DNA from: Mycobacterium sp. IS-1496 | Lineage (GTDB): Bacteria; Actinomycetota; Actinomycetes; Mycobacteriales; Mycobacteriaceae | DNA: 45,093 bases | Reading direction: 5' to 3' | Assembly: GCF_001499995.1 (NCBI RefSeq) | Contig: NZ_LQIU01000033.1 | Coordinates: forward strand, 1-45,093 | Shown: positions 25,743 to 33,615 of the stretch, one piece after another | How the letters are laid out: the number at the start of each line of letters is the position of its first letter | Numbering within the stretch: position 1 is the first letter of the stretch | Notes under the pieces: generated by a model | Told to the model about the DNA's origin: nothing | Database searches by the model: none | The model's input: only the letters and a program-made list of their open reading frames with translations | Translations under genes and position numbers: made by a program

Positions 25743-26390
25743 TCAGACAAGCTGCCTGACATCGGCGGTCACATCGAGGAACTGCGCGTACGCCGCCTCT
25801 ATCCGGGACACGATGTGATCCACGGTCATCGTGTCCCAGTCGATGCGGGGGCCGAGGTCGGCGAGCGCGGTCATCATGATCGCGCCCCACACCGCAGCCA
25901 CCAGTTGCAGGCGGCTGTCGTCGGGTGCGGTGCCCATACGGTCGACGAGCGCGGAGTTCACCGCATCGAGCCGGAAGCGGGTGGACGCGTGCATCAGCGC
26001 CGCCGAGGACGTCACGATCCGCGCGGACGCCAGCAGCCGCTCCGCGGTGAGCCCGGTCGGCGGCGCCGTCTTGGTGGCCTCGAACGCGCGGACGTGGCTG
26101 CGGAAGATCGCCTCGATGTGGCTGATGTCGGGCGGTTGCCTGCGCAGTTCGACGGCGACGATCTCGATGATGTCGTCGATGACGGCCAGTACCACCGCTT
26201 CCTTGGTCGCGAAGTACCGGCTGAACGTGCGGGGCGAGACGTCGGCGACCGCGGCGATCTGATCGACGGTGGTGTTCTCGAAACCCTGCCGGTCGCACAG
26301 TTCGACCGCGGCGTTGATCAGGGTGGTCCGGGTGCGCTGTTTCTTGCGTTCGCGCAGGCCGAGGACCGGTGCGCCGTCGAGATCAGCCAC
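25743..26390 (-). CDS. TetR-family transcriptional regulator
   Basis: A 215-residue regulator with a standard TetR DNA-binding domain at residues 13-60 (RTRTTLINAAVELCDRQGFENTTVDQIAAVADVSPRTFSRYF) and an all-helical ligand domain that I cannot match to a ligand. GTG 26390 is seven bases after TAGCAT, a leaderless arrangement. It is upstream of gltA2 on the same strand with 95 bases between, and downstream of an MFS gene with 69 bases between; either could be a target. I know of no M. tuberculosis counterpart at this place. Confidence 0.88.
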   Translation of the reverse strand: MADLDGAPVLGLRERKKQRTRTTLINAAVELCDRQGFENTTVDQIAAVADVSPRTFSRYFATKEAVVLAVIDDIIEIVAVELRRQPPDISHIEAIFRSHVRAFEATKTAPPTGLTAERLLASARIVTSSAALMHASTRFRLDAVNSALVDRMGTAPDDSRLQLVAAVWGAIMMTALADLGPRIDWDTMTVDHIVSRIEAAYAQFLDVTADVRQLV

Positions 26391-26397
26391 CCCTCGG

Positions 26398-26403
26398 ATG
26401 CTA
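26398..26403 (-). promoter_or_regulatory. -10 element of the TetR gene
   Basis: Minus-strand TAGCAT (TANNNT) ends seven bases before the GTG at 26390, giving a likely leaderless mRNA for the TetR gene. Confidence 0.5.
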
Positions 26404-26459
26404 GTCCGGCCTGCGGCAAAAAACAGTTGATCTTGACATTCGGCGCAAAAAGCCGGTGC

Positions 26460-27749
26460 TCATACTTTGTCGCTCTCGGACGGAACCGACGCGGTGCGGT
26501 AGCGCACGAACGCCGGGGCGAGCGCCACGGCGGCGAGCACACCGACCACCACCAGCCCGCCACCACCGGCCGCGGCGATGGTGGTGCCCACGGCCGCCGC
26601 CGCGGCGCCGTGCAGGACGTCGGCCACCCGCGGTCCGCCGGCCACCACGACGATGAACACCCCCTGCAGCCTGCCGCGCACGTCGTCGGAGGCGGCCTCT
26701 TGCAGGATCGTCGACCGGAACGCCGCCGAGACCATGTCCGCGGCCCCGCCGACGGCCAGGAACGCCAGCGCCGCCCACAACAGGGCCCCGGTGTGCCCGT
26801 CGGCCAGCCCGCAGGCGATCCCGAATCCGACCATCGCGAAGCCCCACACGACGATCGCGCCGACCACCGCGAGGCCCTGTCTGCGCACCCGCGGCAGCCA
26901 TCCGGAGAACACCCCACCGGCCACCGCGCCCACCGACATCGACGCGGCGAGCAACGCCATCGTGGTACCGCCCGCGACGGGGCCGCCGAAGCTCTCGTGC
27001 GCCAGTTGCGGGAACAGCGCCCGCGGCATCCCGAAGACCATCGCGATGAGGTCGACGACGAACGACATGAGCACCACCTGGTTGCCGGCCAGGTACCGAA
27101 AGCCGTCGAGCACCGCGGCCAGACCGAACCGCGACGCCCCGGTCTGAGCGCCGGTGGGCGGGATGGGTGAGAGCCGGACGGTGGCCAGGATGGGCACCAG
27201 GCAGGTGATCGCGTCGATCAGGTAGAGCGTCGACAGGTCGACCCAGTGCAGCAGCACACCGGCGAGCAGCGGGCCGATGATCGCGCCGGCCTGGGTGACG
27301 GTCATGTTGAGCGAGTTGGCCGCGGGCAGTTGGGCGGCGGGCACCATCCGCGGAATGGCCGCCGACCGGGTCGGCGCGTTGACGGCGTAGAACGCCTGCT
27401 GCACGGCCAGCAGACACAGCACCACCCACACGTTGTCGAGCGCCAGCGCGGCCTGCAGCCACAGCAGGATCGAGGCGACGGCGAGTCCGCACGACGCGAT
27501 GATGAGCAGCACCCGCCGGTCCATCGCGTCGGCCAGCGCCCCGCCCCACAGCCCGAAGACGATCAACGGCACCAGCGCGAACACGCCGGCCAACCCCACG
27601 TAGGCGGAGCTCTGGGTGAGTGCGTACAACTGCACCGGCACCGCGAAGAGGGTCAGGTTCGCGCCGATGACGGTCGGGACGCCGGCCACCCACAGCCGGC
27701 GGAAGTCGCGCGTCCGCAGGGGTGTGGTGTCGGCGAAGAACCGCCTCAC
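26460..27749 (-). CDS. MFS transporter, EntS-like family
   Basis: A 429-residue major facilitator with 12 predicted helices, an RDFRRLWVAG N-terminus and motif A as GGALADAMDRRVLL near 69-82, which fits the MFS_3/EntS-type exporters. Substrate is unknown; relatives export siderophores or drugs. The GTG start directly follows the TAG of pdxH (no gap), so transporter and pdxH are one operon. The C-terminal helices are glycine/alanine-rich. It ends 57 bases before the TetR gene promoter on the same strand. Confidence 0.85.
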   Translation of the reverse strand: MRRFFADTTPLRTRDFRRLWVAGVPTVIGANLTLFAVPVQLYALTQSSAYVGLAGVFALVPLIVFGLWGGALADAMDRRVLLIIASCGLAVASILLWLQAALALDNVWVVLCLLAVQQAFYAVNAPTRSAAIPRMVPAAQLPAANSLNMTVTQAGAIIGPLLAGVLLHWVDLSTLYLIDAITCLVPILATVRLSPIPPTGAQTGASRFGLAAVLDGFRYLAGNQVVLMSFVVDLIAMVFGMPRALFPQLAHESFGGPVAGGTTMALLAASMSVGAVAGGVFSGWLPRVRRQGLAVVGAIVVWGFAMVGFGIACGLADGHTGALLWAALAFLAVGGAADMVSAAFRSTILQEAASDDVRGRLQGVFIVVVAGGPRVADVLHGAAAAAVGTTIAAAGGGGLVVVGVLAAVALAPAFVRYRTASVPSESDKV

Positions 27750-28412
27750 CTAGGGCTGGAGCCGCTCGACGCGGCCCCCGCTCAGTCGAATCCTGTTGTG
27801 TACGCGGTTCTCCCGGCCCTGCCAGAACTCGACGACCTCGGCGGCGATGCGGTAGCCACCCCAGTCCGGCGGCACCGGCACCGTGTCGTGGCCGGCGAAC
27901 CGCTCGGTCACCTCGGCCAGCTGGTCGAGCAGCGCCGCGCGCGACGCGATCGGCCGGGACTGCTGTGACGCCCACGCTCCGAGTTGCGATCCGCGGGGCC
28001 GCTTCGACCAGTAGTCGGCGGTCTCCTCGGCCGACACCTTCGTCACCGCGCCGCGCACATGGACCTGGCGGCCCAGGGCAAACCACGGGAAGGTCGCCGA
28101 GGCGTGGGGCGAATCCGCCAGATCCTCGCCCTTGGCGGAGCCGTAGTTGGTGAAGAACGTGATGCCCTCGTCGTCGACGCTCTTGCACAGCACCGTGCGG
28201 GTGACCGGCCGTCCGGCGGCGTCGACGGTGCCGAGCACGATTGCGTTCGGCTCGGAGATCCCGGCCGCCTCCGCATCCGCTAACCACCTGCGCAGCAGCG
28301 CAACCCAGCCGTCGGCCAACCAGTCCGCGTCGAGGTCGGCGCTGCCGTCCTTCTCCACCGATCCGTACTCCACGCGCATCCTCGCCAAGTGCTCGTTGCC
28401 GGCCTCCGTCAC
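27750..28412 (-). CDS. pdxH: Pyridoxamine 5'-phosphate oxidase
   Basis: A 220-residue FMN enzyme that oxidises pyridoxamine- or pyridoxine-5'-phosphate to pyridoxal phosphate. Family hallmarks are RTVLCKSVDDEGITFFTNYGSAKGEDL (FMN phosphate site), FPWFALGRQVHVRG, YWSKRPRGSQLGAWASQQS, and the C-terminal EFWQGRENRVHNRIR that closes the PLP site. GTG 28412 gives the N-terminal HLARMRVEYG that the family shares; ATG 28379 would remove it. TAGCGT ends seven bases upstream, so the mRNA is probably leaderless. Divergent from citA. Confidence 0.95.
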   Translation of the reverse strand: MTEAGNEHLARMRVEYGSVEKDGSADLDADWLADGWVALLRRWLADAEAAGISEPNAIVLGTVDAAGRPVTRTVLCKSVDDEGITFFTNYGSAKGEDLADSPHASATFPWFALGRQVHVRGAVTKVSAEETADYWSKRPRGSQLGAWASQQSRPIASRAALLDQLAEVTERFAGHDTVPVPPDWGGYRIAAEVVEFWQGRENRVHNRIRLSGGRVERLQP

Positions 28413-28419
28413 CGCGCCA

Positions 28420-28425
28420 ACGCTA
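28420..28425 (-). promoter_or_regulatory. -10 element of pdxH
   Basis: Minus-strand TAGCGT (TANNNT) ends seven bases before the pdxH GTG. The divergent citA start has GAGAAT (28461-28466) six bases upstream, so both genes of the pair may be leaderless from a 60-base shared region. Confidence 0.5.
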
Positions 28426-28472
28426 CGCCGACCGGTCCGGCCGACACTTGCCCCGGGTGCGAGAATCTGGCC

Positions 28473-29603
28473 ATGACTCAGACGTCGCCGTCGGTGCCGG
28501 AGAACTTCGTCGAGGGACTCGAGGGAGTGGTGGCGTTCACCACCCAGATCGCCGAACCGGACAAGGACGGCGGGGCGCTGCGGTACCGCGGCGTGGACAT
28601 CGAGGACCTGGTCGCCCACCGGGTGACGTTCGGCGACGTGTGGGCGCTGCTGGTCGACGGGCGCTTCGGCGACGGGCTGCCACCCGCCGAACCGTTCCCC
28701 CTGCCGATCCACAGCGGAGACGTCCGCGTCGACGTGCAGGCCGGACTCGCGATGCTCGCCCCGATCTGGGGCTACAAACCGATCCTCGACATCGACGACG
28801 ACACCGCCCGCGCGCAACTCGCGCGCGCCTCGGTGATGGCGCTGTCCTACGTCGCGCAGTCCGCGCGCGGAATCCACCAACCCGCCATTCCGCAGCGGTC
28901 GATCGACGAATGCACCACCGTCACAGCCCGTTTCATGACCCGATGGCAGGGTGATCCCGATCCCAAGCACGTGGAGGCCATCGACGCCTACTGGGTGACC
29001 GCCGCCGAGCACGGGATGAACGCCTCGACGTTCACCGCCCGGGTGATCGCCTCCACCGGCGCCGACGTCGCAGCCTCGCTGTCCGGTGCTGTCGGCGCGA
29101 TGAGCGGCCCCCTGCACGGCGGCGCGCCGGCGCGGGTGCTGCCGATGCTCGACGAGGTGGAGCGCACCGGTGACGCCCGCGCCGTGGTCAAGGGCATCCT
29201 CGACCGCAAGGACAAGCTGATGGGCTTCGGGCACCGGGTGTACCGCGCGGAGGATCCGCGGGCCCGCGTACTGCGCGCCACCGCCGAACGTCTGGAGGCG
29301 CCCCGCTACGAGGTGGCCGCCGCGCTCGAACAGGCGGCGCTGGCCGAACTGCGGGAACGCCGCCCCGACCGGGCGATCGAGACGAACGTCGAGTTCTGGG
29401 CCGCGGTGATCCTCGACTTCGCCCGCGTGCCCGCCTCGATGATGCCGGCGATGTTCACCTGTGGGCGCACCGCCGGCTGGTGCGCCCACATCCTCGAACA
29501 GAAGCGACTGGGCAAGCTGGTGCGCCCGTCGGCGATCTACGTCGGACCCGACCCGCGCAGCCTCGAGTCCGTCGAGGGCTGGGACCGCGTCGCCGCCGGG
29601 TGA
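28473..29603 (+). CDS. citA: Citrate/methylcitrate synthase CitA
   Basis: A 376-residue citrate synthase of the shorter form, corresponding to Rv0889c. Active-site segments are GPLHGGAPARV (His), MGFGHRVYRAEDPRA (His) and TNVEFWAAVIL, where the usual catalytic Asp position reads Glu (NVEFW), compared with VDFYT in GltA2. It lacks the N-terminal beta-sheet domain of GltA2. The presence of both enzymes in one window suggests division of labour, perhaps with propionyl-CoA. The stop overlaps the next gene by four bases (GTGA). Confidence 0.92.
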   Translation: MTQTSPSVPENFVEGLEGVVAFTTQIAEPDKDGGALRYRGVDIEDLVAHRVTFGDVWALLVDGRFGDGLPPAEPFPLPIHSGDVRVDVQAGLAMLAPIWGYKPILDIDDDTARAQLARASVMALSYVAQSARGIHQPAIPQRSIDECTTVTARFMTRWQGDPDPKHVEAIDAYWVTAAEHGMNASTFTARVIASTGADVAASLSGAVGAMSGPLHGGAPARVLPMLDEVERTGDARAVVKGILDRKDKLMGFGHRVYRAEDPRARVLRATAERLEAPRYEVAAALEQAALAELRERRPDRAIETNVEFWAAVILDFARVPASMMPAMFTCGRTAGWCAHILEQKRLGKLVRPSAIYVGPDPRSLESVEGWDRVAAG

Positions 29604-30217
29604 GCACCGGTCCCGCGGCTGTATTCGCCTCGGCCGCACACAGCTTCGTCGATCTGGTGGGCCGGCTTCCGGCCGCCGCGTGGGACGGCCCCGGTTTGGG
29701 TGAGTGGGATCTGCGGGCGCTGGTCGGCCACACGTCGCGCTCACTGATCACCGTCAGCGCCTATCTGCGGACCACCGCGGCCCGCCAGGACGTCACCAGC
29801 GCCGCCGAGTACTACCTCAAGGTGACTCCCGCGGCGCTCGGCATCGACCCGGCGGCGGTCGCGGAACGCGGCAGACAGGCCGGCCGCGAGCTCGGGGACG
29901 ATCCGGCGGCGGCCGTGACGCGTCTGGCCGCGACGGCGGTGGCCGACGTGGACGGCGCGGGCGACCCGCTCATCGAGGTGATCGGCGGGCTGGGGATCCG
30001 GCTGAGCGACTACCTCCCGACACGGACCTTCGAACTGGCCGTGCACGGTCTGGACATCGGGCAGGCGGCGGGTGTGGACTACGCGCCGCCGCCGGAGGTG
30101 TCCTCGGACGCGGTGCGGTTGGCCGCCGAGGTCGCGGTGCTCTCCGGGCACGGCGAGCAGGTGCTGCTGGCGCTGACCGGCCGGACGGGGTTGCCGCCGT
30201 CGTTCTCCATTGTGTGA
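29600..30217 (+). CDS. Mycothiol-dependent maleylpyruvate isomerase-like protein
   Basis: A 205-residue DinB/MDMPI-type four-helix protein. The WDLRALVGHTSRSL segment near 35-48 and FELAVHGLDIGQA near 145-157 correspond to the metal-binding His motifs of the mycothiol-dependent maleylpyruvate isomerase family, used for thiol-dependent isomerisation or transfer in mycothiol-containing bacteria. The actual reaction is unknown. The GTG overlaps the citA stop (GTGA), so it is co-translated with citrate synthase CitA. Confidence 0.8.
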   Translation: MSTGPAAVFASAAHSFVDLVGRLPAAAWDGPGLGEWDLRALVGHTSRSLITVSAYLRTTAARQDVTSAAEYYLKVTPAALGIDPAAVAERGRQAGRELGDDPAAAVTRLAATAVADVDGAGDPLIEVIGGLGIRLSDYLPTRTFELAVHGLDIGQAAGVDYAPPPEVSSDAVRLAAEVAVLSGHGEQVLLALTGRTGLPPSFSIV

Positions 30218-30232
30218 CCGATGAAATTTGTC

Positions 30233-30265
30233 GGTGGGTGGGGTCAGCATGGTGACTGTCCCACC
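30233..30265 (+). promoter_or_regulatory. Hairpin in the VOC gene leader
   Basis: GGTGGG (30233-30238) pairs with CCCACC (30260-30265), and an inner GTCA/TGAC pair (30242-30245 and 30252-30255) can extend it. The structure ends five bases before the AAGGAG ribosome binding site of the VOC gene. It may act as a terminator for the upstream gene or affect initiation. Confidence 0.35.
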
Positions 30266-30281
30266 TACCAAGGAGATTCCC

Positions 30282-30731
30282 ATGGCCATAGAAGTGCAAC
30301 CGCTGGTCGCTCCGCACCTCGTCGTCGACAACGGCGCCGCCGCAATCGACTTCTACGTCAAAGCTTTCGGCGCCACCGAGCTGGGGCGGATGCCGGGTCC
30401 CGACGGCAAGCTGATGCACGGCGCGGTCCAGATCAACGGCTCGTTGGTGATGCTCGCCGACGACTTCCCGGAGTACAACGACGGCAAGTCCTCGACGCCG
30501 ACGGCGCTGGGCGGCTCACCGGTCACGATTCACCTGCAGGTCACCGACGTCGACGCGAAATTCCAGCAGGCGATCGACGCCGGCGCCACCGTGGTGATGC
30601 CGGTCGAGGAGCAGTTCTGGGGTGACCGCTACGGCGTGCTGCGGGATCCATTCGGCCACCTGTGGTCGATGGGCCAGCCGGTCCGCGAGGTCAGCCAGGA
30701 GGAAATGCAGGCCGCGATGAACGGCCAGTAG
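30282..30731 (+). CDS. VOC/glyoxalase-fold protein, PhnB-like
   Basis: A 149-residue vicinal-oxygen-chelate protein, counterpart of Rv0887c. Two beta-alpha-beta-beta-beta repeats are visible: PHLVVDNGAAAIDFYVKAFGATELGRM ... GAVQINGSLVMLADDF and VTIHLQVTDVDAKFQQAIDAGATVVMPVEEQFWGDRYGVLRDPFGHLWSM. This is the PhnB/YdcJ-like branch, whose members are often of unknown substrate (bleomycin-resistance-like). Start ATG 30282 is preceded by AAGGAG at ideal spacing. It converges with fprB, two bases away. Confidence 0.85.
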   Translation: MAIEVQPLVAPHLVVDNGAAAIDFYVKAFGATELGRMPGPDGKLMHGAVQINGSLVMLADDFPEYNDGKSSTPTALGGSPVTIHLQVTDVDAKFQQAIDAGATVVMPVEEQFWGDRYGVLRDPFGHLWSMGQPVREVSQEEMQAAMNGQ

Positions 30732-30733
30732 GC

Positions 30734-32419
30734 CTACCGGAGCAGGCCGGCGAGCAGGCGCCGCCCGACACTCGGTGTCGGTGCGGCCGCCGCGGCCTCG
30801 AGCATGTCGGGGATCGCGGTGAACTTCACCCGCGGGCGTTCGCCGCCACCGCGGGCGACCTCCGCCGCGTCGATGGCACGCCAGCCGTCGCTGTCGACCA
30901 CGTCGGGACGGCGTTGCCGCACCAACCGGTCCAGCTCGCCGGGACCCGACGCCGGCGCGGTGAGCAGTCCGGCGTTGTAGTCGTCCACCAGGTGGTGCAC
31001 GGTCTGCGCAGCGCACGACTTGTTCGTGCCGATGAACCCGGTCGGTCCGCGCTTGATCCAGCCCGCGACGTAGCTCCCCACAACGGGCCGGCCCGACGAC
31101 GGGTCGACGACGCGGCCGCCGTCGTGGGGGACGACGCCCGCGGCCTCGTCGAACGGAAGCCCGTCGACCGGTCTGCCGTGGTAGCCGATGGAGGACAGCA
31201 CGAGGCCGGCGTCGAGGCGGCACCCCTCATCGGTGCCGGTGACGGTGAACTCGACCCCGTCGGCCCGCGTCTCGCCGGTGACCCGCCGCGGCGTCAGCCG
31301 GTAGGCCAGTCTGATCCGCGGGCGGGTGATCGGCGCCGACGCGTCGGGCAACTTCGCCAGGATCTCGAGCTTGTTGCGGGTGAGCGGGTCGGTCCCGTCG
31401 GCCAGGTCACGCCGGACCAGCTCGTGGTCGGCCGCGTCGAGCACCACATCGCAGGTGGCGGTCAGCCCGATCAGCTCGGGCAACGTGAACGCCGACTGGG
31501 CGGGTCCGCGCCGGGCGGCGATCACCACCTCCTCGACCCGCGAGCCGCGCAGCGCGGCCAGCGCGTGGTCGGCGATGTCGGTGGCGGCCAGCCGGTCCGG
31601 ATCGGTGGTGAGCATGCGCGCGACGTCGAGTGCCACGTTGCCGTTGCCGATCACGACCGCCCGGTGATGGTCGAGCGCGACCGGCAGGGTGGCGTACTCG
31701 GGGTGGCCGTTGTACCAGGCGACGACCTCGGTGGCCGTCGCGGTGCCGGGCAGACCCATCCCGTCGATGGCCAGGCGGCGGTCGGTGGGGGCGCCGACGG
31801 CGTACAGCACGGCGTGGTGGTGGGCCAGCAGCTCGTCGTGGCTCACATGGGTGCCGACCTCGACGTTGAGATAGAGGCGCATCTCCCGCCGCGCCGTCAC
31901 CTGGTCGAACAGCCGGGTCACCCGCTTGGTGCTCTGGTGGTCGGGGGCGACGCCGGCGCGGACCAGACCGTAGGGCGTGGGCAGCCGCTCGAACATCGTG
32001 ACCCGCACGTCGCGCTGGGTGAGCAGCTCATCGGCGGCGTACATGGCGGCCGGACCGGATCCCACGATGGCGACCCGCAGCGGGCCGTCGGGACGGGAGT
32101 GCACGACGGGGGCCTCGGGCACCGGCGCCAGCTTGGAGGTCGGCGGCACCTTCTCATCCGCCCTGCGCTCGGGGTAGAACGCGGCGTTGAGTTCGACGAA
32201 CGGCAACTGCGCCTCGGTCAGCACCGAATCGTGGCCGATCGCGCCGACCGGACAGGCGCTGACGCACGCGCCGCAGTCGACGCACGCCGCCGGGTCGATG
32301 TAGAGCATCTCGGCGGTCGCGAAGCCCGGCTCGTCGGGGGTGGGGTGGATGCAGTTCACCGGGCACGCGAAGACACACGACCCGTCGCTGCAGCACGACT
32401 GGGTGATCACATGGGGCAC
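30734..32419 (-). CDS. fprB: Ferredoxin-NADP+ reductase FprB (ferredoxin fusion)
   Basis: A 561-residue fusion. Residues 1-60 form a 7Fe/2[4Fe-4S]-type ferredoxin with CCSDGSCVFACPVNC and CVDCGACVSACP (Cys 46, 49, 52, 56). The rest is an adrenodoxin-reductase-like flavoprotein: FAD motif VAIVGSGPAAMYAADEL near 115, NADP motif VVIGNGNVALDVARML, and GWIKRGPTGFIGTNK near the FAD isoalloxazine. It transfers electrons between NADPH and ferredoxins for P450s or diiron oxygenases. It starts at GTG 32419 and is 13 bases downstream of the AurF-like gene, consistent with supplying it electrons. Confidence 0.95.
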   Translation of the reverse strand: MPHVITQSCCSDGSCVFACPVNCIHPTPDEPGFATAEMLYIDPAACVDCGACVSACPVGAIGHDSVLTEAQLPFVELNAAFYPERRADEKVPPTSKLAPVPEAPVVHSRPDGPLRVAIVGSGPAAMYAADELLTQRDVRVTMFERLPTPYGLVRAGVAPDHQSTKRVTRLFDQVTARREMRLYLNVEVGTHVSHDELLAHHHAVLYAVGAPTDRRLAIDGMGLPGTATATEVVAWYNGHPEYATLPVALDHHRAVVIGNGNVALDVARMLTTDPDRLAATDIADHALAALRGSRVEEVVIAARRGPAQSAFTLPELIGLTATCDVVLDAADHELVRRDLADGTDPLTRNKLEILAKLPDASAPITRPRIRLAYRLTPRRVTGETRADGVEFTVTGTDEGCRLDAGLVLSSIGYHGRPVDGLPFDEAAGVVPHDGGRVVDPSSGRPVVGSYVAGWIKRGPTGFIGTNKSCAAQTVHHLVDDYNAGLLTAPASGPGELDRLVRQRRPDVVDSDGWRAIDAAEVARGGGERPRVKFTAIPDMLEAAAAAPTPSVGRRLLAGLLR

Positions 32420-32432
32420 GGTCGGCGCCTTT

Positions 32433-33449
32433 CTATGCCGCCGTGGCGACGTGCTGGCGGTGCGGCTCGCTGCGGTAGCGGCTGGGCCGGCCGTCGATCC
32501 GGCAGATCCGCCACATGAGCTTTGCCAGCGGGTTCATCAGACCGGTGTCGTGGCAGAGCATCCGGACGTCACCGAACATGTCGCGCAGGAACTGCCGCGA
32601 CTCCGGGGCGCGGAAGAACACGTCCTTGCGGACCGAACGCGGGATGTCGAATTCCTTCCAGAAGGCCTTCGGCGGGACGATGATCGCCTGGCACAGCACG
32701 CGCATGATCAGCGGGACGTGGACCGAGAGCCAGAAGCGCTGCCACCGCGACAGATGCGGCAGCCGCTTGCGCAGGTATTCGTGGGCAAACGAGATGTGGC
32801 GGGCTTCCTCGGCGACGTGGATCGCCATCACCCGCTCCATGATCGGGTGCAGGTCCTTCCCCTCGCGCAGCACGTTCTTCTGCGTGTGGTCGATCGGCTC
32901 CTCACCGGCGAGCACACCGAAGAAGAACGGGATCGGCAGCGGGCCTGCGATCAGGGGGATGAACGGCGACAGCCAGCGCAGCAGTCGCGGCATACCGGGC
33001 ACGTCGGCGCCGATGCGGTTCACCATCTCCTGGAACATCATGGTGTGGTTGCACTCTTCGACCGACTCGTGCATGCAGTAGCGGTATTCGGGTGAGCCGT
33101 TGGGCACCCAGAACGCGTAGTTGGTCAGGCCGCGGATCAGGATGATCTCGAACTGCAGGCCCACCTTCGCCACGTTGGCCTGCCGCCACCGGCCGATCTC
33201 GATCTGCCGTTCGACCGGCTGCGCCCGGTACCAGGGATGCCGCCCGATCGGATCGGTCCCCGGCAGGATCCACCGCTCGTCGCCGTCGATCACAGCGAAC
33301 TCCGGGGAATCCCAATCGATGTCGGTGTAGGGGTTGAAGTTACGGCGCACCGAACCCTCGGACAGGGTGGTCAGCGTGTCGACGTAAGCCTTGTCTTCGG
33401 TGACGTCCATATTCCGGCGCCACCGGCGGACCGTGCGTGTGCGAGCCAT
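32433..33449 (-). CDS. AurF-like diiron oxygenase
   Basis: A 338-residue helical protein matching the P-aminobenzoate N-oxygenase AurF family (counterpart of Rv0885). Candidate diiron ligands are in FEIILIRGL, HESVEECNHTMMFQE and HVAEEARHISFAHEYL, i.e. repeated ExxH-type helices. AurF enzymes oxidise amines with O2 and external electrons; the substrate here is unknown. The downstream fprB on the same mRNA is a plausible electron source. ATG 33449 has GGGAGG as ribosome binding site. It diverges from serC over 166 bases. Confidence 0.85.
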   Translation of the reverse strand: MARTRTVRRWRRNMDVTEDKAYVDTLTTLSEGSVRRNFNPYTDIDWDSPEFAVIDGDERWILPGTDPIGRHPWYRAQPVERQIEIGRWRQANVAKVGLQFEIILIRGLTNYAFWVPNGSPEYRYCMHESVEECNHTMMFQEMVNRIGADVPGMPRLLRWLSPFIPLIAGPLPIPFFFGVLAGEEPIDHTQKNVLREGKDLHPIMERVMAIHVAEEARHISFAHEYLRKRLPHLSRWQRFWLSVHVPLIMRVLCQAIIVPPKAFWKEFDIPRSVRKDVFFRAPESRQFLRDMFGDVRMLCHDTGLMNPLAKLMWRICRIDGRPSRYRSEPHRQHVATAA

Positions 33450-33477
33450 GAGAGCCTCCCGTAGGGGTTTACATTCA

Positions 33478-33501
33478 CCGGTCTGCTGTACACAGTACCG
33501 G
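33478..33501. promoter_or_regulatory. Inverted repeat between the AurF-like gene and serC
   Basis: CCGGT (33478-33482) and ACCGG (33497-33501) flank 14 bases that include GTACACAGTAC, itself a pair of GTAC palindromes. The site is about 30 bases upstream of the AurF-like gene start. Dyad symmetry at this position suggests an operator, with no assigned regulator. Confidence 0.35.
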
Positions 33502-33601
33502 AGGTATCGGGTAAATGTCCACGCCGATATGAGAGTTTGCTGCGGATTCGGCGCGCTGGCGTGCGCTCAGCGTCGATTACCGCGCCGAAATCGCCGGGAA
33601 C

Positions 33602-33607
33602 TACGCT
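33602..33607 (+). promoter_or_regulatory. -10 element of serC
   Basis: TACGCT ends eight bases before the serC ATG, with no ribosome binding site in between; leaderless transcription is likely. Confidence 0.5.
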
Positions 33608-33615
33608 GGTGACCC

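Noticed and set aside
25648..26298. Open frame extending gltA2 by over 200 residues
   Set aside because: It is antiparallel-free but out of frame with the TetR gene (25743-26390), lacks citrate synthase similarity, and GTG 25647 has a ribosome binding site.
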